A DNA stretch of 64,000 nt from Methylotenera sp. (GCF_029945535.1 NZ_JAQSCU010000014.1:1-64000), one strand, 5' to 3'; numbered from the stretch's first letter, positions 51,262 to 61,419 are shown. Notes: generated by a model not told the origin, from the sequence alone. Numbers and translations: made by a program.

Positions 51262-52629
51262 ATGTCACTCAATATCATTATTCTAGCTGCGGGTAAAGGC
51301 ACCCGCATGCATTCCAATACACCTAAAGTTCTACATGAAATTGGCGGTCAATCGATATTGGCGCATGTGATTGATTCTGCCAAAGCACTAAATCCAAGCA
51401 AAATTATTGTGGTATATGGTTATGGCGGCGAAATCGTTCGTGAAGCATTTTCACACGAAAATATTACTTGGGTAAACCAAGCTGAGCAGCTTGGCACAGG
51501 CCATGCTGTGCAACAAGCAGTACCATTTTTAGATGCTGGTGCACAATCTTTAGTGATGCTGGGCGATGTGCCTTTGGTTGACGTAGCCGCTTGCAAGACC
51601 TTAATTGAACAAGCCAATAACAAGTTAGCGATTCTATCTTTTAATAAAGCAGACCCCACTGGTTATGGCCGCATTGTGCGTGCAGATAATCAAAACGTGA
51701 TGGCTATTGTAGAGCATAAAGATGCAACTATAACGCAGCGTAATATCGTTGAAGTGAATACTGGCATTATGGCGATGCCTAATGCTTATTTAACAAAATG
51801 GTTATCGCAATTGACCAATAACAATGCTCAGGGCGAATATTACCTTACTGATATTGTGACGCTGGCTGTGCAGCAGGGTATAGAAGTTGTTGCAGAGGTT
51901 ACAGATGATGAATGGTCAGTCACAGGTATTAACTCTAAAACAGATTTAAGTGCTATAGAACGGGTGTATCAAACACGCATTGCACAAAAGTTGCTTCAAC
52001 AAGGCGTTACATTAAGAGACCCTGCGCGTTTAGATGTGCGTGGTTTACTAAGCTGCGGCAAAGATGTAGAGATTGATGTTAATTGCGTGTTTGAAGGTAA
52101 TGTCACTTTAGCTGATAACGTAAAAATCTCAGCAAACTGTGTCATTAAAAATGCCACCATGGAAGCTGGCGTTCAAATCGCGCCATTTACACATATTGAT
52201 GACACTGAGATTGGCGAAAATAGCCGTATTGGTCCATTTGCAAGATTACGTCCTGGTACTACACTGGCTGCAGATACGCATATTGGTAACTTTGTAGAAC
52301 TTAAAAATTCGCAAGTGGATGTTGGTAGCAAGATTAACCATCTAAGTTATGTGGGCGATACAACTATAGGCAAAAAAGTCAATATTGGTGCTGGCACAAT
52401 AACTTGTAATTACGACGGTGCGAATAAATTTAGAACAGTGATTGAGGATGGCGCGTTCATAGGCTCAGACTCACAATTGGTTGCACCAATCACTATTGGT
52501 AGAAATGCGACCATTGCCGCAGGTTCAACCATTACTAGAGATGCGCCCGCGGACGCTTTAACATTCTGCCGTGCAAAAGAGCAAAAAACGATAGTGGGCT
52601 GGAAGCGGCCCATAAAAATCAAACGGTAA
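51262..52629 (+). CDS. glmU: bifunctional GlcNAc-1-P uridyltransferase / GlcN-1-P acetyltransferase
   Basis: 455 residues. The N-terminal nucleotidyltransferase has LAAGKGTRMHSNTPKVLHEI; the C-terminal left-handed beta helix has repeating hexapeptides (IGPFARLRPGT; NHLSYVGDTTIGKKVNIGAG) and the acetyltransferase His region. It makes UDP-GlcNAc for peptidoglycan and LPS. glmS follows at 46 bases, so two consecutive enzymes of the pathway are encoded together. Confidence 0.99.
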   Translation: MSLNIIILAAGKGTRMHSNTPKVLHEIGGQSILAHVIDSAKALNPSKIIVVYGYGGEIVREAFSHENITWVNQAEQLGTGHAVQQAVPFLDAGAQSLVMLGDVPLVDVAACKTLIEQANNKLAILSFNKADPTGYGRIVRADNQNVMAIVEHKDATITQRNIVEVNTGIMAMPNAYLTKWLSQLTNNNAQGEYYLTDIVTLAVQQGIEVVAEVTDDEWSVTGINSKTDLSAIERVYQTRIAQKLLQQGVTLRDPARLDVRGLLSCGKDVEIDVNCVFEGNVTLADNVKISANCVIKNATMEAGVQIAPFTHIDDTEIGENSRIGPFARLRPGTTLAADTHIGNFVELKNSQVDVGSKINHLSYVGDTTIGKKVNIGAGTITCNYDGANKFRTVIEDGAFIGSDSQLVAPITIGRNATIAAGSTITRDAPADALTFCRAKEQKTIVGWKRPIKIKR

Positions 52630-52675
52630 AGATTAAAAAGTAAGCTTAAGTAAATTAATTGATGAAAGACCATTT

Positions 52676-54505
52676 ATGTGCGGAATTGTAGGCGCAGTAG
52701 CAAGTAGAAACGTCGTATCAACCCTTATAGAAGGTCTAAGCCGCCTGGAATATCGTGGCTACGACTCTGCAGGCGTTGCTGTATTGAGCGGTGGAAACAT
52801 AGAGCGTGTACGTGCTGTTGGGCGAGTTGCTGCCATGACAGAAAAGGCTTTAGAGATTAATTTAAGTGGTCAAGTTGGTATTGGTCATACGCGCTGGGCC
52901 ACACACGGTGGTGTGACTGAAAGCAATGCGCATCCACACGTCTCGAAAGGTGAAATTGCCGTGGTACATAACGGCATTATTGAAAATCACGATGAGCAGC
53001 GCACTCGCTTAAAAGCGCTAGGCTATGAATTTACGTCACAAACCGATACGGAAGTGATTGCGCATCTAATACACAATTATCACAAAGATTTACCACTCTT
53101 AGCAGCTACGCAAAAAGCCGTGGCTGAACTGACCGGTGCCTTCGCTATCAGCGTGATTTCAGTGAAAGAGCCGGAACACATGATTACCGCGCGCTTAGGT
53201 TGTCCGTTATTGATAGGCTTGGGTGAAGGTGAAAATTTCATTGCGTCTGATGTTTCTGCAGTGCTATCAGTGACCCGCAAAGTAATTTACCTTGAAGATG
53301 GTGACGTAGCCGATGTGCGTCGTGAGGGCGTCACAATATTTGGACGAGATGGTAATACAGTAGAACGCAAAGTGCATATGAGTGACGTATCGCTCGCCAG
53401 CATGGAGCTTGGCCCGTATGCGCACTTCATGCAAAAAGAAATACATGAACAACCTAAAGCGCTGACAGACACCATTGAAGCGCTGATTGATGATAATCAG
53501 TTCTCCCCCGCACTGTTTGGTGAAAACGCCAGTGAAGTATTTAAACAAGTCGATAGTATTTTGATTCTTGCTGCAGGAACAAGTTATTACGCTGCGCTTA
53601 CCGCTAAATACTGGCTGGAAAGCATTGCAAAAATACCTACTAATGTAGAAATTGCCAGCGAATATCGATACAGAGTTTCTGTGTCAAATCCTAAACAATT
53701 GATAGTCACTATTTCACAATCAGGTGAAACGTTAGACACGATGGAGGCATTGAAGCACGCTAAATCGTTAGGCCAACATCTGACTTTAGCGATTTGTAAC
53801 GTGCAAGAGAGTGCTATTCCACGCGCCTCGCAACTGGTGTTTTACACGCGTGCAGGGGCTGAAATCGGTGTAGCTTCTACCAAAGCCTTCACTACCCAAT
53901 TAGTTGCCCTCTTCACTTTAGCTGCGACATTAGCTAAACAACGAGGAGTGCTTAGTGACGCTCAAGAACATGAGTATCTAACAGCTTTGAGACAATTGGG
54001 AGGCAGTGTACAACATGCGCTCAATCTGGAGCCACAAATACGTGAGTGGGCTAAAGCATTTTCTGATAAGCACCATGCTCTGTTTTTAGGCCGCGGTATA
54101 CACTATCCAATTGCCCTAGAGGGAGCGCTCAAGCTTAAAGAGATCTCGTATATTCATGCCGAAGCCTATCCTGCAGGTGAGCTAAAGCACGGCCCACTAG
54201 CGCTTGTGGATAGCGACATGCCCGTCGTCGTGATTGCACCTAACGATACGTTGTTAGAAAAAGTAAAATCTAATATGCAAGAAGTGAAAGCACGTGGCGG
54301 AGAGTTGTTTGTATTTGCCGATGATGATAGCCACTTTGCAGAAAGTGAGTGTGTGCATGTCATTCGCACCTTGCGCCACGTAGGCGTGCTATCACCTATT
54401 TTGCATACCATCCCTGTACAGCTGTTGGCATATCATGTCGCATTAATCAAAGGAACGGATGTGGATAAGCCTAGAAATTTGGCAAAATCGGTCACAGTAG
54501 AGTAG
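52676..54505 (+). CDS. glmS: glutamine-fructose-6-phosphate aminotransferase
   Basis: 609 residues beginning MCGIVGAVA, with the N-terminal Cys nucleophile exposed after Met removal. A glutaminase domain (about 1-240) is followed by two SIS domains ([36 protein letters not shown]) and the C-terminal [15 protein letters not shown]. It makes glucosamine-6-phosphate, the input for GlmM/GlmU. Regulation by a glmS ribozyme, known in Firmicutes, is not expected and none was seen in the 46-base leader. Confidence 0.99.
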   Translation: MCGIVGAVASRNVVSTLIEGLSRLEYRGYDSAGVAVLSGGNIERVRAVGRVAAMTEKALEINLSGQVGIGHTRWATHGGVTESNAHPHVSKGEIAVVHNGIIENHDEQRTRLKALGYEFTSQTDTEVIAHLIHNYHKDLPLLAATQKAVAELTGAFAISVISVKEPEHMITARLGCPLLIGLGEGENFIASDVSAVLSVTRKVIYLEDGDVADVRREGVTIFGRDGNTVERKVHMSDVSLASMELGPYAHFMQKEIHEQPKALTDTIEALIDDNQFSPALFGENASEVFKQVDSILILAAGTSYYAALTAKYWLESIAKIPTNVEIASEYRYRVSVSNPKQLIVTISQSGETLDTMEALKHAKSLGQHLTLAICNVQESAIPRASQLVFYTRAGAEIGVASTKAFTTQLVALFTLAATLAKQRGVLSDAQEHEYLTALRQLGGSVQHALNLEPQIREWAKAFSDKHHALFLGRGIHYPIALEGALKLKEISYIHAEAYPAGELKHGPLALVDSDMPVVVIAPNDTLLEKVKSNMQEVKARGGELFVFADDDSHFAESECVHVIRTLRHVGVLSPILHTIPVQLLAYHVALIKGTDVDKPRNLAKSVTVE

Positions 54506-54547
54506 TCTATAAAACTATCAATTTACGTCTCATTTAGTAGAAACAAT

Positions 54548-55174
54548 ATGAGTCACAACTCTAAAACCGTAATGCAAAATTCTGAAAGTCGCTTATATGA
54601 TTTGATTGCACAAAGGCTATTGCCTAATGCAAATAAAGATGAAATAGATCAACGTATTTGGGATTTGTTTGGCGAAGAGTGGTGTGTGATGATGACCGAT
54701 TTGGCGGGCTTTTCTCGTCGAGTGGCAGAGTATGGCATCATTCATTTTTTGCAGACGATTTATGAGTCTGAACGTTTGTTATTACCAGTGATTGAGCAAC
54801 ATGAAGGTTTTTTACTTAAAACTGATGGTGACTCTTTTTTAGTGATTTTTCGTCAGCCACAAAAAGCATTGCAATGTGCGCTTGTGATGCAGCAGATTTT
54901 AATTCCCTATAACGAAGCTAAACTTGAACAAGAAAGAGTTCACCTATGCGTGGGTTTGGGCTTTGGTAAGATTTTGCGTGTAGGCAATACCGAAGTGTTT
55001 GGAGCAGAGGTGAATGCCGCCTGTAAACTGGGTGAAGATGTCGCAAAACAAGGCGAAACTTTGGTGACAGGCGCATTTCAGCAAGTTTGCGCGGATTTCG
55101 CAGGAGTGACTTATCAAAAGCTAGAGCACGCGCCAGCCGGTGCAAACTCTGCCTACAAAGTGATTTTGATTTAG
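54548..55174 (+). CDS. class III nucleotidyl cyclase domain protein
   Basis: 208 residues forming a single cyclase homology domain. Metal-binding Asp51 (MTDLAGFSRRV) and Asp95 (KTDGDSFLVIF) are present, and Lys91 occupies the adenine-selecting position. The FGAEVNAACKLG block carries Asn156, but the transition-state Arg four residues later is Lys160. No membrane or sensor domain is attached. It would make cAMP if active; the Lys substitution leaves that open. It follows glmS by 42 bases and is probably co-transcribed with it, an unexplained pairing. Confidence 0.8.
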   Translation: MSHNSKTVMQNSESRLYDLIAQRLLPNANKDEIDQRIWDLFGEEWCVMMTDLAGFSRRVAEYGIIHFLQTIYESERLLLPVIEQHEGFLLKTDGDSFLVIFRQPQKALQCALVMQQILIPYNEAKLEQERVHLCVGLGFGKILRVGNTEVFGAEVNAACKLGEDVAKQGETLVTGAFQQVCADFAGVTYQKLEHAPAGANSAYKVILI

Positions 55175-55198
55175 AAAATGCTCAATTAGTTGTGTGCT

Positions 55199-55744
55199 TT
55201 AGTAAGTACTTGGTTCTTTCAAAATCACAGGAATAATGTCCAAAGTGCCACCATCATGCCCCACCATGATTTGCCCATCTTGAATGGTGCAGCTGATATT
55301 AAAGCCACGCTCTGCAATGTTCGCTAATTCTTTTGTTTCGGGTAAATTAATCACCGTTAAGTTGTTGGTTTTAAGCAAGGCTTTACTGTTAGCCGCCCAC
55401 CACATATCAGCGATTCGCCCACCGTAAAGCACCACCACTACTTGCTTTGCGCGTCCTGCAGCTTTACGAATATCTTTTTCTGTTGGTAAGCCTACATCCA
55501 TCCATAACTCGATAGCGCCAGTGAGATCTTTTTGCCATAAATCTGGCTCTTCATCATCGCTCAAGCCTTTGCCGAATATCAGCGCTTCATTGGCATACAT
55601 GGCAAAACCAATTAGTCGCACCATGACGCGCTCATCAGTTTCTGATGGATGTTTAGCAATGGTTAAGTTATGTTGCTGGTAATAATTACGATCCATATCA
55701 GAAACTTGCAGATCGATTTTATAAATTGTGGATTTGATTGCCAT
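55199..55744 (-). CDS. yaeQ: YaeQ family protein
   Basis: 181 residues, the full family length, beginning MAIKSTIYKIDLQVSDMDRNYY. Conserved GLSDDEEPDLWQKDLTG and WMDVGLPTEKDIRKAAGRA segments are present. YaeQ has a PD-(D/E)xK nuclease-like fold with no established function; suppression of rfaH-related defects was reported for relatives. Convergent with the cyclase gene, alone on its strand. Confidence 0.93.
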   Translation of the reverse strand: MAIKSTIYKIDLQVSDMDRNYYQQHNLTIAKHPSETDERVMVRLIGFAMYANEALIFGKGLSDDEEPDLWQKDLTGAIELWMDVGLPTEKDIRKAAGRAKQVVVVLYGGRIADMWWAANSKALLKTNNLTVINLPETKELANIAERGFNISCTIQDGQIMVGHDGGTLDIIPVILKEPSTY

Positions 55745-55899
55745 TTAAGCTGTGCCTTTTATCGTTGGCACATTATACCTACATTCCCATCGCCCTATTC
55801 ATTGCAATCATTGATGTATAGTCAGGGATAGCGAGCAAGCATGCGGGCTTTCTGTTAAGCTTTCATTTTTTATATTAGCAAAACAAAAAGGTATTTATT

Positions 55900-57564
55900 T
55901 TGGCTCAATATGTCATGTCTATGCTCCGCGTGAGCAAAATCGTTCCTCCTAAAAAAACCATTATTAAAGATATTTCTTTATCTTTTTTCCCAGGCGCAAA
56001 AATTGGTTTGTTGGGTTTAAATGGCTCAGGTAAATCTACCGTGCTGCGCATTATGGCGGGTGTGGATAAAGAGTTTGAGGGCGAGGTGCAATGGCAGCCC
56101 AATATGACGATTGGCTACTTGCCGCAAGAGCCACAATTAGACCCAGAAAAAACCGTGCGTGAAGAAGTTGAATCAGGCATGGGCGAGGTGATGGAGGCGC
56201 AAGCCAAGTTAGAAGCCGTGTATGCCGCTTATGCAGAGCCAGACGCAGATTTTGACAAGCTTGCTGAAGAACAGGCTAAGTGGGAAAACATTATTGCTGC
56301 AAGCGGTAGCGACTTAACTACGCAACTAGATATAGCCGCAGATGCGCTGCGTTTACCACCTTGGGATGCAAAAATCGGCCCATTATCGGGTGGTGAAAAA
56401 CGCCGTGTGGCTTTATGTAAACTATTGCTGTCTAAGCCAGATATGCTGCTGTTAGACGAGCCAACCAACCATTTGGATGCAGAGTCTGTGGAGTGGCTAG
56501 AACAGTTCTTGGTTCGCTTCCCAGGCACCGTGGTGGCGGTAACGCATGATAGATACTTCCTCGATAATGCAGCTGAGTGGATTTTAGAGTTAGATCGTGG
56601 CCATGGTATTCCATGGAAAGGCAATTACTCAAGCTGGTTAGATCAAAAGCAAGCACGTTTAGCGTTAGAGGAATCGCAAGAATCTACACGTCGTAAAGCA
56701 TTGAATACCGAATTAGAGTGGGTGCGTCAAAATCCGAAAGCACGCCAAGCTAAAAGTAAATCACGTATTGCACGCTATGAAGAGTTAGCCAGTGCCGAGT
56801 ATCAAAAACGTAACGAAACGCAGGAGATTTTCATTCCTGCAGGTGAGCGTTTAGGCGACCAAGTGATTGAATTCAACAACGTCACCAAGGCGTTTAAAGA
56901 CAGATTATTGATTGATAATTTAAGCTTTAGCGTACCAGCTGGCGCGATTGTCGGTATTATCGGCCCGAACGGCGCAGGTAAATCGACACTATTTAAAATG
57001 GTGATGGGTTTGGAAGCGCCAGATAGCGGTGAGGTCAATATTGGCCAAACCGTTAAATTGGCATATGTTGACCAAAGCCGCGACGATTTGGGCAATACCA
57101 AGACGGTTTTTGAAGAAATAGCAAATGGCTCAGATATTCTTACGGTAGGCCGTTATGAAACGCCATCACGTGCTTACATTGGTCGCTTCAACTTTAAAGG
57201 CGGCGATCAACAAAAAATCGTCGGTCAGCTTTCAGGCGGTGAACGTGGCCGCTTGCACTTAGCGAAAACGCTGATTTCTGGCGGCAACGTATTGCTGCTC
57301 GATGAACCATCAAACGACTTAGATGTGGAAACATTACGTGCACTAGAAGATGCCTTGCTTGAGTTTGCAGGTTGCGTATTGGTGATTTCACATGATAGAT
57401 GGTTCTTAGACCGTATCGCGACGCATATCTTAGCCGCAGAAGGTGAATCGCAATGGACGTTCTTTAACGGTAACTATCAAGAATATGAAGCCGATAAACG
57501 TAAACGTTTAGGTGAGGAAGGCGCTAAACCGAAACGAATCAGGTACAAACCGATTACGCGCTAG
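55900..57564 (+). CDS. ettA: energy-dependent translational throttle protein EttA
   Basis: 554 residues from TTG 55900; the family start MAQYV and the full first strand support this codon over the ATG five codons later. Two ABC-F ATPase domains: Walker A GLNGSGKST with signature LSGGEKRRVALCK, and GPNGAGKST with LSGGERGRLHLAK. The conserved C-terminal tail is KPKRIRYKPITR. EttA binds the ribosomal E site and gates early elongation according to ADP/ATP ratio. A divergent copy of its last 44 bases lies 101 bases past the stop. Confidence 0.97.
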   Translation: MAQYVMSMLRVSKIVPPKKTIIKDISLSFFPGAKIGLLGLNGSGKSTVLRIMAGVDKEFEGEVQWQPNMTIGYLPQEPQLDPEKTVREEVESGMGEVMEAQAKLEAVYAAYAEPDADFDKLAEEQAKWENIIAASGSDLTTQLDIAADALRLPPWDAKIGPLSGGEKRRVALCKLLLSKPDMLLLDEPTNHLDAESVEWLEQFLVRFPGTVVAVTHDRYFLDNAAEWILELDRGHGIPWKGNYSSWLDQKQARLALEESQESTRRKALNTELEWVRQNPKARQAKSKSRIARYEELASAEYQKRNETQEIFIPAGERLGDQVIEFNNVTKAFKDRLLIDNLSFSVPAGAIVGIIGPNGAGKSTLFKMVMGLEAPDSGEVNIGQTVKLAYVDQSRDDLGNTKTVFEEIANGSDILTVGRYETPSRAYIGRFNFKGGDQQKIVGQLSGGERGRLHLAKTLISGGNVLLLDEPSNDLDVETLRALEDALLEFAGCVLVISHDRWFLDRIATHILAAEGESQWTFFNGNYQEYEADKRKRLGEEGAKPKRIRYKPITR

Positions 57565-57713
57565 ATGAAAAATTCAATCAATTAACTCCCAAAGCCCTCC
57601 GTACCTGAAAGGGCATGCCCGCCGAAACTAAGCCACAAAAAACCGTGGCAAGTTCGGCGACAAAGGCGCGAAACCGAAACGTATCAGATACAAACCCATT
57701 ACGCGCTAGTCTG
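57565..57713 (+). pseudogene. ettA 3'-end duplicate and scar
   Basis: Bases 57666-57709 repeat the last 44 bases of ettA with four differences, all synonymous (GCT/GCG, CGA/CGT, AGG/AGA, CCG/CCC), ending in the same ACGCGCTAG. Upstream the frame reads NRGKFGDKGAKPKR, unlike the KRLGEEGAKPKR of the intact gene. The 100 bases between contain short inverted repeats (GGGCATGCCC; CCAC...GTGG) but no gene. This looks like a recombination or integration scar at the gene's end. Confidence 0.75.
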
Positions 57714-58346
57714 TCAATTATTGCATGTAGCATTTCGGCCAGTGTTTAGGCTGGTGACATTGGTAGAAATTGCCTTTGTCACATCGGCTACGGCTTCTTG
57801 TAAACTTATCACTACTGCATTGATGTCACTGGTAACCGTTTTGCTGATGATGCTTTGGCAGGATAATGAAGGCATGTCTCCTGAGCTTGTACCAGCATTT
57901 AGGCGTGTAATCGTCCATACAAAATTGGTTTGTACTTGTTCGCCCAGAGTCGCATTGAACTGCTGCAAATTAATAGAAATGCGGTAAATAGGTTGATTAG
58001 CGACTCGGCCGCCACGTGAAATATCGATGGCGCCAAGCTGATTGGTGATTCCGCTAACAAAAGCATCATGTAGTTCGTCATTGAATGCGGATGACCAGCG
58101 ATCCTGCTCTAGAATCTTGATTTGAGAAACACTCTTTGAGGTAATCACTAACTGCGGACGTTTTAAGCGCTCAGGAACGCGTACAGGCAGCACCTCAATG
58201 GCAATTGGTGTTGTGTTTGATACACCCGCCGGCTTGCTTTGCGTTTGGTTGCTTAATGTATAAAAGCGCACGGTTGCAGGTGTTGCACATGCCGCGAGCG
58301 CAATAGCCAATACAACTATCAATGCTCTAGATTTGGTTAAACTCAT
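57714..58346 (-). CDS. pqiC: PqiC-type ABC transport auxiliary lipoprotein
   Basis: 210 residues from ATG 58346, chosen because it places the lipobox LAAC at residues 17-20; ATG 58367 would add seven residues. The mature lipoprotein contains the ABC_trans_aux pattern (VRFYTLSN, VPERLKRPQLVITSKS, RWSSAFNDELHDAF). PqiC is an outer-membrane lipoprotein that works with PqiA and PqiB in lipid transport across the envelope. Last gene of the leftward pqi operon, 73 bases after pqiB. Confidence 0.88.
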   Translation of the reverse strand: MSLTKSRALIVVLAIALAACATPATVRFYTLSNQTQSKPAGVSNTTPIAIEVLPVRVPERLKRPQLVITSKSVSQIKILEQDRWSSAFNDELHDAFVSGITNQLGAIDISRGGRVANQPIYRISINLQQFNATLGEQVQTNFVWTITRLNAGTSSGDMPSLSCQSIISKTVTSDINAVVISLQEAVADVTKAISTNVTSLNTGRNATCNN

Positions 58347-58418
58347 CCGATGACTCCAATTTATCATGTTGCTTTTCCATATGACAAGGTTTTGAAACTC
58401 TTTTGTGCATTTATAAAG

Positions 58419-60047
58419 TTAAGGATTATCAATGGCTTTGCCACGAATCAGCGATTCAGGGTGTTGTTCAAGATAATCAGTTAATACTTTTAAAGAGCTT
58501 GCAGCACGCGATAGGTCTTGTAGTGTTTGCCTTAAATCTTGCTGTAATGGCGCGTCTTCTGACAACGTACGCCCTGCACTGTCAAGGGTTTTACGCACAT
58601 CTTTCATGGCAGCGGTCACCTCAGGTGCTACGTCTTGGTTGAGTGTTTTTGTCAGTTTTTCAGCGCTGTTTAAGGTGTTGTTTAAGGTGACTAATGATTT
58701 TTGCAAATCAATACCGATTTGATCGAACGGCACTTTACTGAGCTTGCTAGTGATAGTCGCAATCTGTGTTTGCACTTCATCTAGCCCATTAGAAATGGTT
58801 GGTAATTCTATTGGTGTGCTCGGTGCTAGCACCACTGGCGGCGCTTTGGGGAAGAAATCAAGTGCAACGTAAAGCTGACCTGTCAGCAAATTGCCTGTGC
58901 GTAGCTGAGCACGCAAGCCGCGGCTGACCATAAATTGTATACGCTGCTGCTGTGTGTAAGATGATTGAGCTTCATCTTTAGCATATTTACTACCTAGCCT
59001 AGCAGGATAAATCTCAATGACCACGGGCATATCGAATTCACGGCGTTTAGTGTCATATTCAATGCCTATTGATTTCACTTGACCTAGCACTACGCCGCGG
59101 AAATCGACCGTTGCACCAGGTGTTAAGCCGCGGATCGACTGGTTGAAATGAAGGATGGCTGTTTCCGAGCGGCCATCCGGCTGCTTAAGTGCTTCGGTTT
59201 GGTCATGCGCTAATAGGAAAGTGGTATTTTCTTTGGCAAGCGTACCAAGATTACCATCTGCTGATTGAAATGCAAGCCCGCCCAGAACGACGCTAGCGAG
59301 TGATTGCGTATTGACCTTAAAGCCGCTGGCATTCACCTGAATATCCACCCCGCTGGCCTGCCAGAAGCGCGTGTTCATGCCAACAAACTTGTCATAAGGT
59401 TTATCGATGAAGATACGCAAACTAACACCTTTGCCATCATCATCTAAATCATAAGCAGAAACTTGGCCTACCTTGATGCGACGGTAAAAAATAGGTGACC
59501 CTACATCGACCGACCCCAAGTCATCTGCGTGCAATATGAACTGCTTACCCGAAGCGTCGCGCGTAACCGTGGGTTGTATTTCCAGCCCTGTGAATTCTTT
59601 GGTGGTTTCGTCGGATATACCGCCATCCGCGGCAATGTAAGCACCTGATAGCAATGTGCCTAGGCCTGAGACGCCAGAAGCACCAAGGCGTGGACGTACC
59701 ACCCAGTAGTGCGTATCCATCGTGGTGAAGCTTTCTGCATTCTTAGATAGCTGCACCTTTACCAGCACCTGTGAGCGGTCTTTACTTAAGCTAATGGTTT
59801 GTACTTCACCAATATCAACTTCCTTATACTTCACCTTGGTCTTACCTGCTTCCAAGCCTTCACCAGTACGAAATGTGATGGTGATGACTGGGCCACGGTC
59901 TATTAATATTTTGGCGACTAAGATGACACCAATAATTGCAGCAATAATAGGAATTAACCATACCAACGATGGCAGCCAATTACTTTGCTGCTCACGCTTA
60001 GGGGTGGGCAAGCCAGTCACATTTTCTTGTTTAATCTCTTCGTTCAT
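58419..60047 (-). CDS. pqiB: MCE-domain transport protein PqiB
   Basis: 542 residues: one membrane anchor (LVWLIPIIAAIIGVILVAKILI), then three MCE (MlaD) domains starting near GPVITITFRTGEGLEAGKTK, FILHADDLGSVDVGSPIFYR and AILHFNQSIRGLTPGATVDF. A long helical C-terminus follows, as in E. coli PqiB, which forms a periplasm-spanning tube. The start overlaps the pqiA stop by four bases (ATGA). Confidence 0.94.
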   Translation of the reverse strand: MNEEIKQENVTGLPTPKREQQSNWLPSLVWLIPIIAAIIGVILVAKILIDRGPVITITFRTGEGLEAGKTKVKYKEVDIGEVQTISLSKDRSQVLVKVQLSKNAESFTTMDTHYWVVRPRLGASGVSGLGTLLSGAYIAADGGISDETTKEFTGLEIQPTVTRDASGKQFILHADDLGSVDVGSPIFYRRIKVGQVSAYDLDDDGKGVSLRIFIDKPYDKFVGMNTRFWQASGVDIQVNASGFKVNTQSLASVVLGGLAFQSADGNLGTLAKENTTFLLAHDQTEALKQPDGRSETAILHFNQSIRGLTPGATVDFRGVVLGQVKSIGIEYDTKRREFDMPVVIEIYPARLGSKYAKDEAQSSYTQQQRIQFMVSRGLRAQLRTGNLLTGQLYVALDFFPKAPPVVLAPSTPIELPTISNGLDEVQTQIATITSKLSKVPFDQIGIDLQKSLVTLNNTLNSAEKLTKTLNQDVAPEVTAAMKDVRKTLDSAGRTLSEDAPLQQDLRQTLQDLSRAASSLKVLTDYLEQHPESLIRGKAIDNP

Positions 60048-60799
60048 CGCGTTTCTTTCATCTTGTCTTTTATCTTTAATTTGGCATTACTTTTGTTTGA
60101 GCCATCAGTGGCTATAAATGACTGACTTGAAGTTTGGGAATCTGCAGTGTCCCAAATCAGCCGCGGATCAAAGCTGAGCGAAGCCAGCATGGTTAATACT
60201 ACTACTGCGCCAAAAGCCACAATACCCACACCTGCAGTGATTTGGGCAAATCCCTGAATCTGTACTAAACCTACCAAAAGTGAGACGACAAAAACGTCCA
60301 GCATCGACCAGCGACCGATGATTTCTACTAAGCGGTATAACTTAGCTCGTTCTAGTTGTCGCCAGAAACTTTGCCGTTGTGCGCTAATCACTAATATAAA
60401 TAATGATGCCAGTTTGAGTAAAGGTACAAGAAAGCTAGCAATGAAGACCACGGCTGCTAGACCCCAATCTCCAGACACCCAGAAGAAAATGATGCCGCTC
60501 AGAATGGTATCTTGATGGGTATCAAATAAAGTGCTGGTGATCATGACCGGCAACATATTAGCTGGAATATACATGATGCATGCGGTGATGAGTAGCGCCC
60601 AAGTGCGGTTAAGGCTATCTGGCTTGCGCATGTGCAGTGTAGCGTTGCAATGTAAGCAACATTGACCTTGCTGTGCACCTTTCCAGAGCTTGCCACATTG
60701 GTGACAGGCTAGTATGCCCAAGCTGCTAGCAGTCTCGAATTGAGTAGTTGCATATTCAGAAGGCAGCACTGCCATGTTAGTTAGAACGTTCTTCGTCAT
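60044..60799 (-). CDS. pqiA: PqiA-family membrane protein, second half
   Basis: 251 residues from ATG 60799 (AGGAGG eight bases upstream; overlap ATGA with the gene before it). A longer frame to 60985 overlaps that gene and is rejected. A zinc-ribbon-like pair CHQCGKLWK and CCLHCNATL precedes four membrane helices (ALLITACIMYIPANMLP onwards). In E. coli the two PqiA halves are one protein; here they are two overlapping genes. It probably forms the inner-membrane part of the Pqi lipid transporter. Confidence 0.88.
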   Translation of the reverse strand: MTKNVLTNMAVLPSEYATTQFETASSLGILACHQCGKLWKGAQQGQCCLHCNATLHMRKPDSLNRTWALLITACIMYIPANMLPVMITSTLFDTHQDTILSGIIFFWVSGDWGLAAVVFIASFLVPLLKLASLFILVISAQRQSFWRQLERAKLYRLVEIIGRWSMLDVFVVSLLVGLVQIQGFAQITAGVGIVAFGAVVVLTMLASLSFDPRLIWDTADSQTSSQSFIATDGSNKSNAKLKIKDKMKETR

Positions 60800-61419
60800 C
60801 TTGCCTCCTGTTCGGAGGTTTCCAACTGCCACAAATAACGTGGGTTGAATGACACCACAACTGTGAGCATCACGGTGAGCATACAAAATGCCCACAAGGC
60901 AATGCCGGGGATGATAGTGGCCATGTTTGATAGTTTGATTAACGCTACTAGTACCCCCAACATGAACACTTCCACCATGCCCCACGGGCGTAGCATTTGC
61001 ATGATGCGTATCAATAGGCTAAACCCAGGGCGGTCATTAAGACTCGTTGATGGGATGAGTAGGTAAAATAAGATCAGCATCTGCATCAATGGAAATAATA
61101 TAGTGGTTGCTAGCACCAGTAGTGCTACCAGCGAGACACCCTCGGTGCTTAGCGATAATACCGCACCCATTAATGTCGTTTTGCTGACTAAGCCCTGTAA
61201 CTCTATTTGGACAATAGGAAAAGTATTTGCGATGACGAAAATGATGAGACTGGCGATGGTCAATGGCAGCAAATGATTACGCCGCTCTTGAGCATTACGG
61301 TCGAGTTCAGCTCCACAACGTGTGCAAAGTGAAATTTCGCCATTACCTAGTGAGAGCTTTTGAAACACGGCGTCACACTGCTCGCAGGCAATCATGTCTT
61401 GGATTTCATGCATAGTCAA
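60796..61419 (-). CDS. pqiA: PqiA-family membrane protein, first half
   Basis: 207 residues with an N-terminal double Cys pair (CEQCDAVF and CTRCGAEL) and four membrane helices (LTIASLIIFVIANTFPIVQIELQG; GVSLVALLVLATTILFPLMQ; VFMLGVLVALIKLSNMATI; ALWAFCMLTVMLTVVVSFNP ending in NPRYLW). It opens the operon, which continues with the second PqiA half, PqiB and PqiC, all linked by short overlaps or gaps. Paraquat induction is known for the E. coli operon only. Confidence 0.88.
   Translation of the reverse strand: MTMHEIQDMIACEQCDAVFQKLSLGNGEISLCTRCGAELDRNAQERRNHLLPLTIASLIIFVIANTFPIVQIELQGLVSKTTLMGAVLSLSTEGVSLVALLVLATTILFPLMQMLILFYLLIPSTSLNDRPGFSLLIRIMQMLRPWGMVEVFMLGVLVALIKLSNMATIIPGIALWAFCMLTVMLTVVVSFNPRYLWQLETSEQEAR

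Noticed and set aside
56229-57391. Several long antisense frames inside ettA
   Set aside because: Shadows of a highly conserved gene; no starts with SD and no recognisable motifs.
60800-60985. N-terminal extension of the second PqiA-like protein
   Set aside because: It lies fully inside the preceding pqiA gene in another frame; ATG 60799 has a strong SD and an ATGA overlap.
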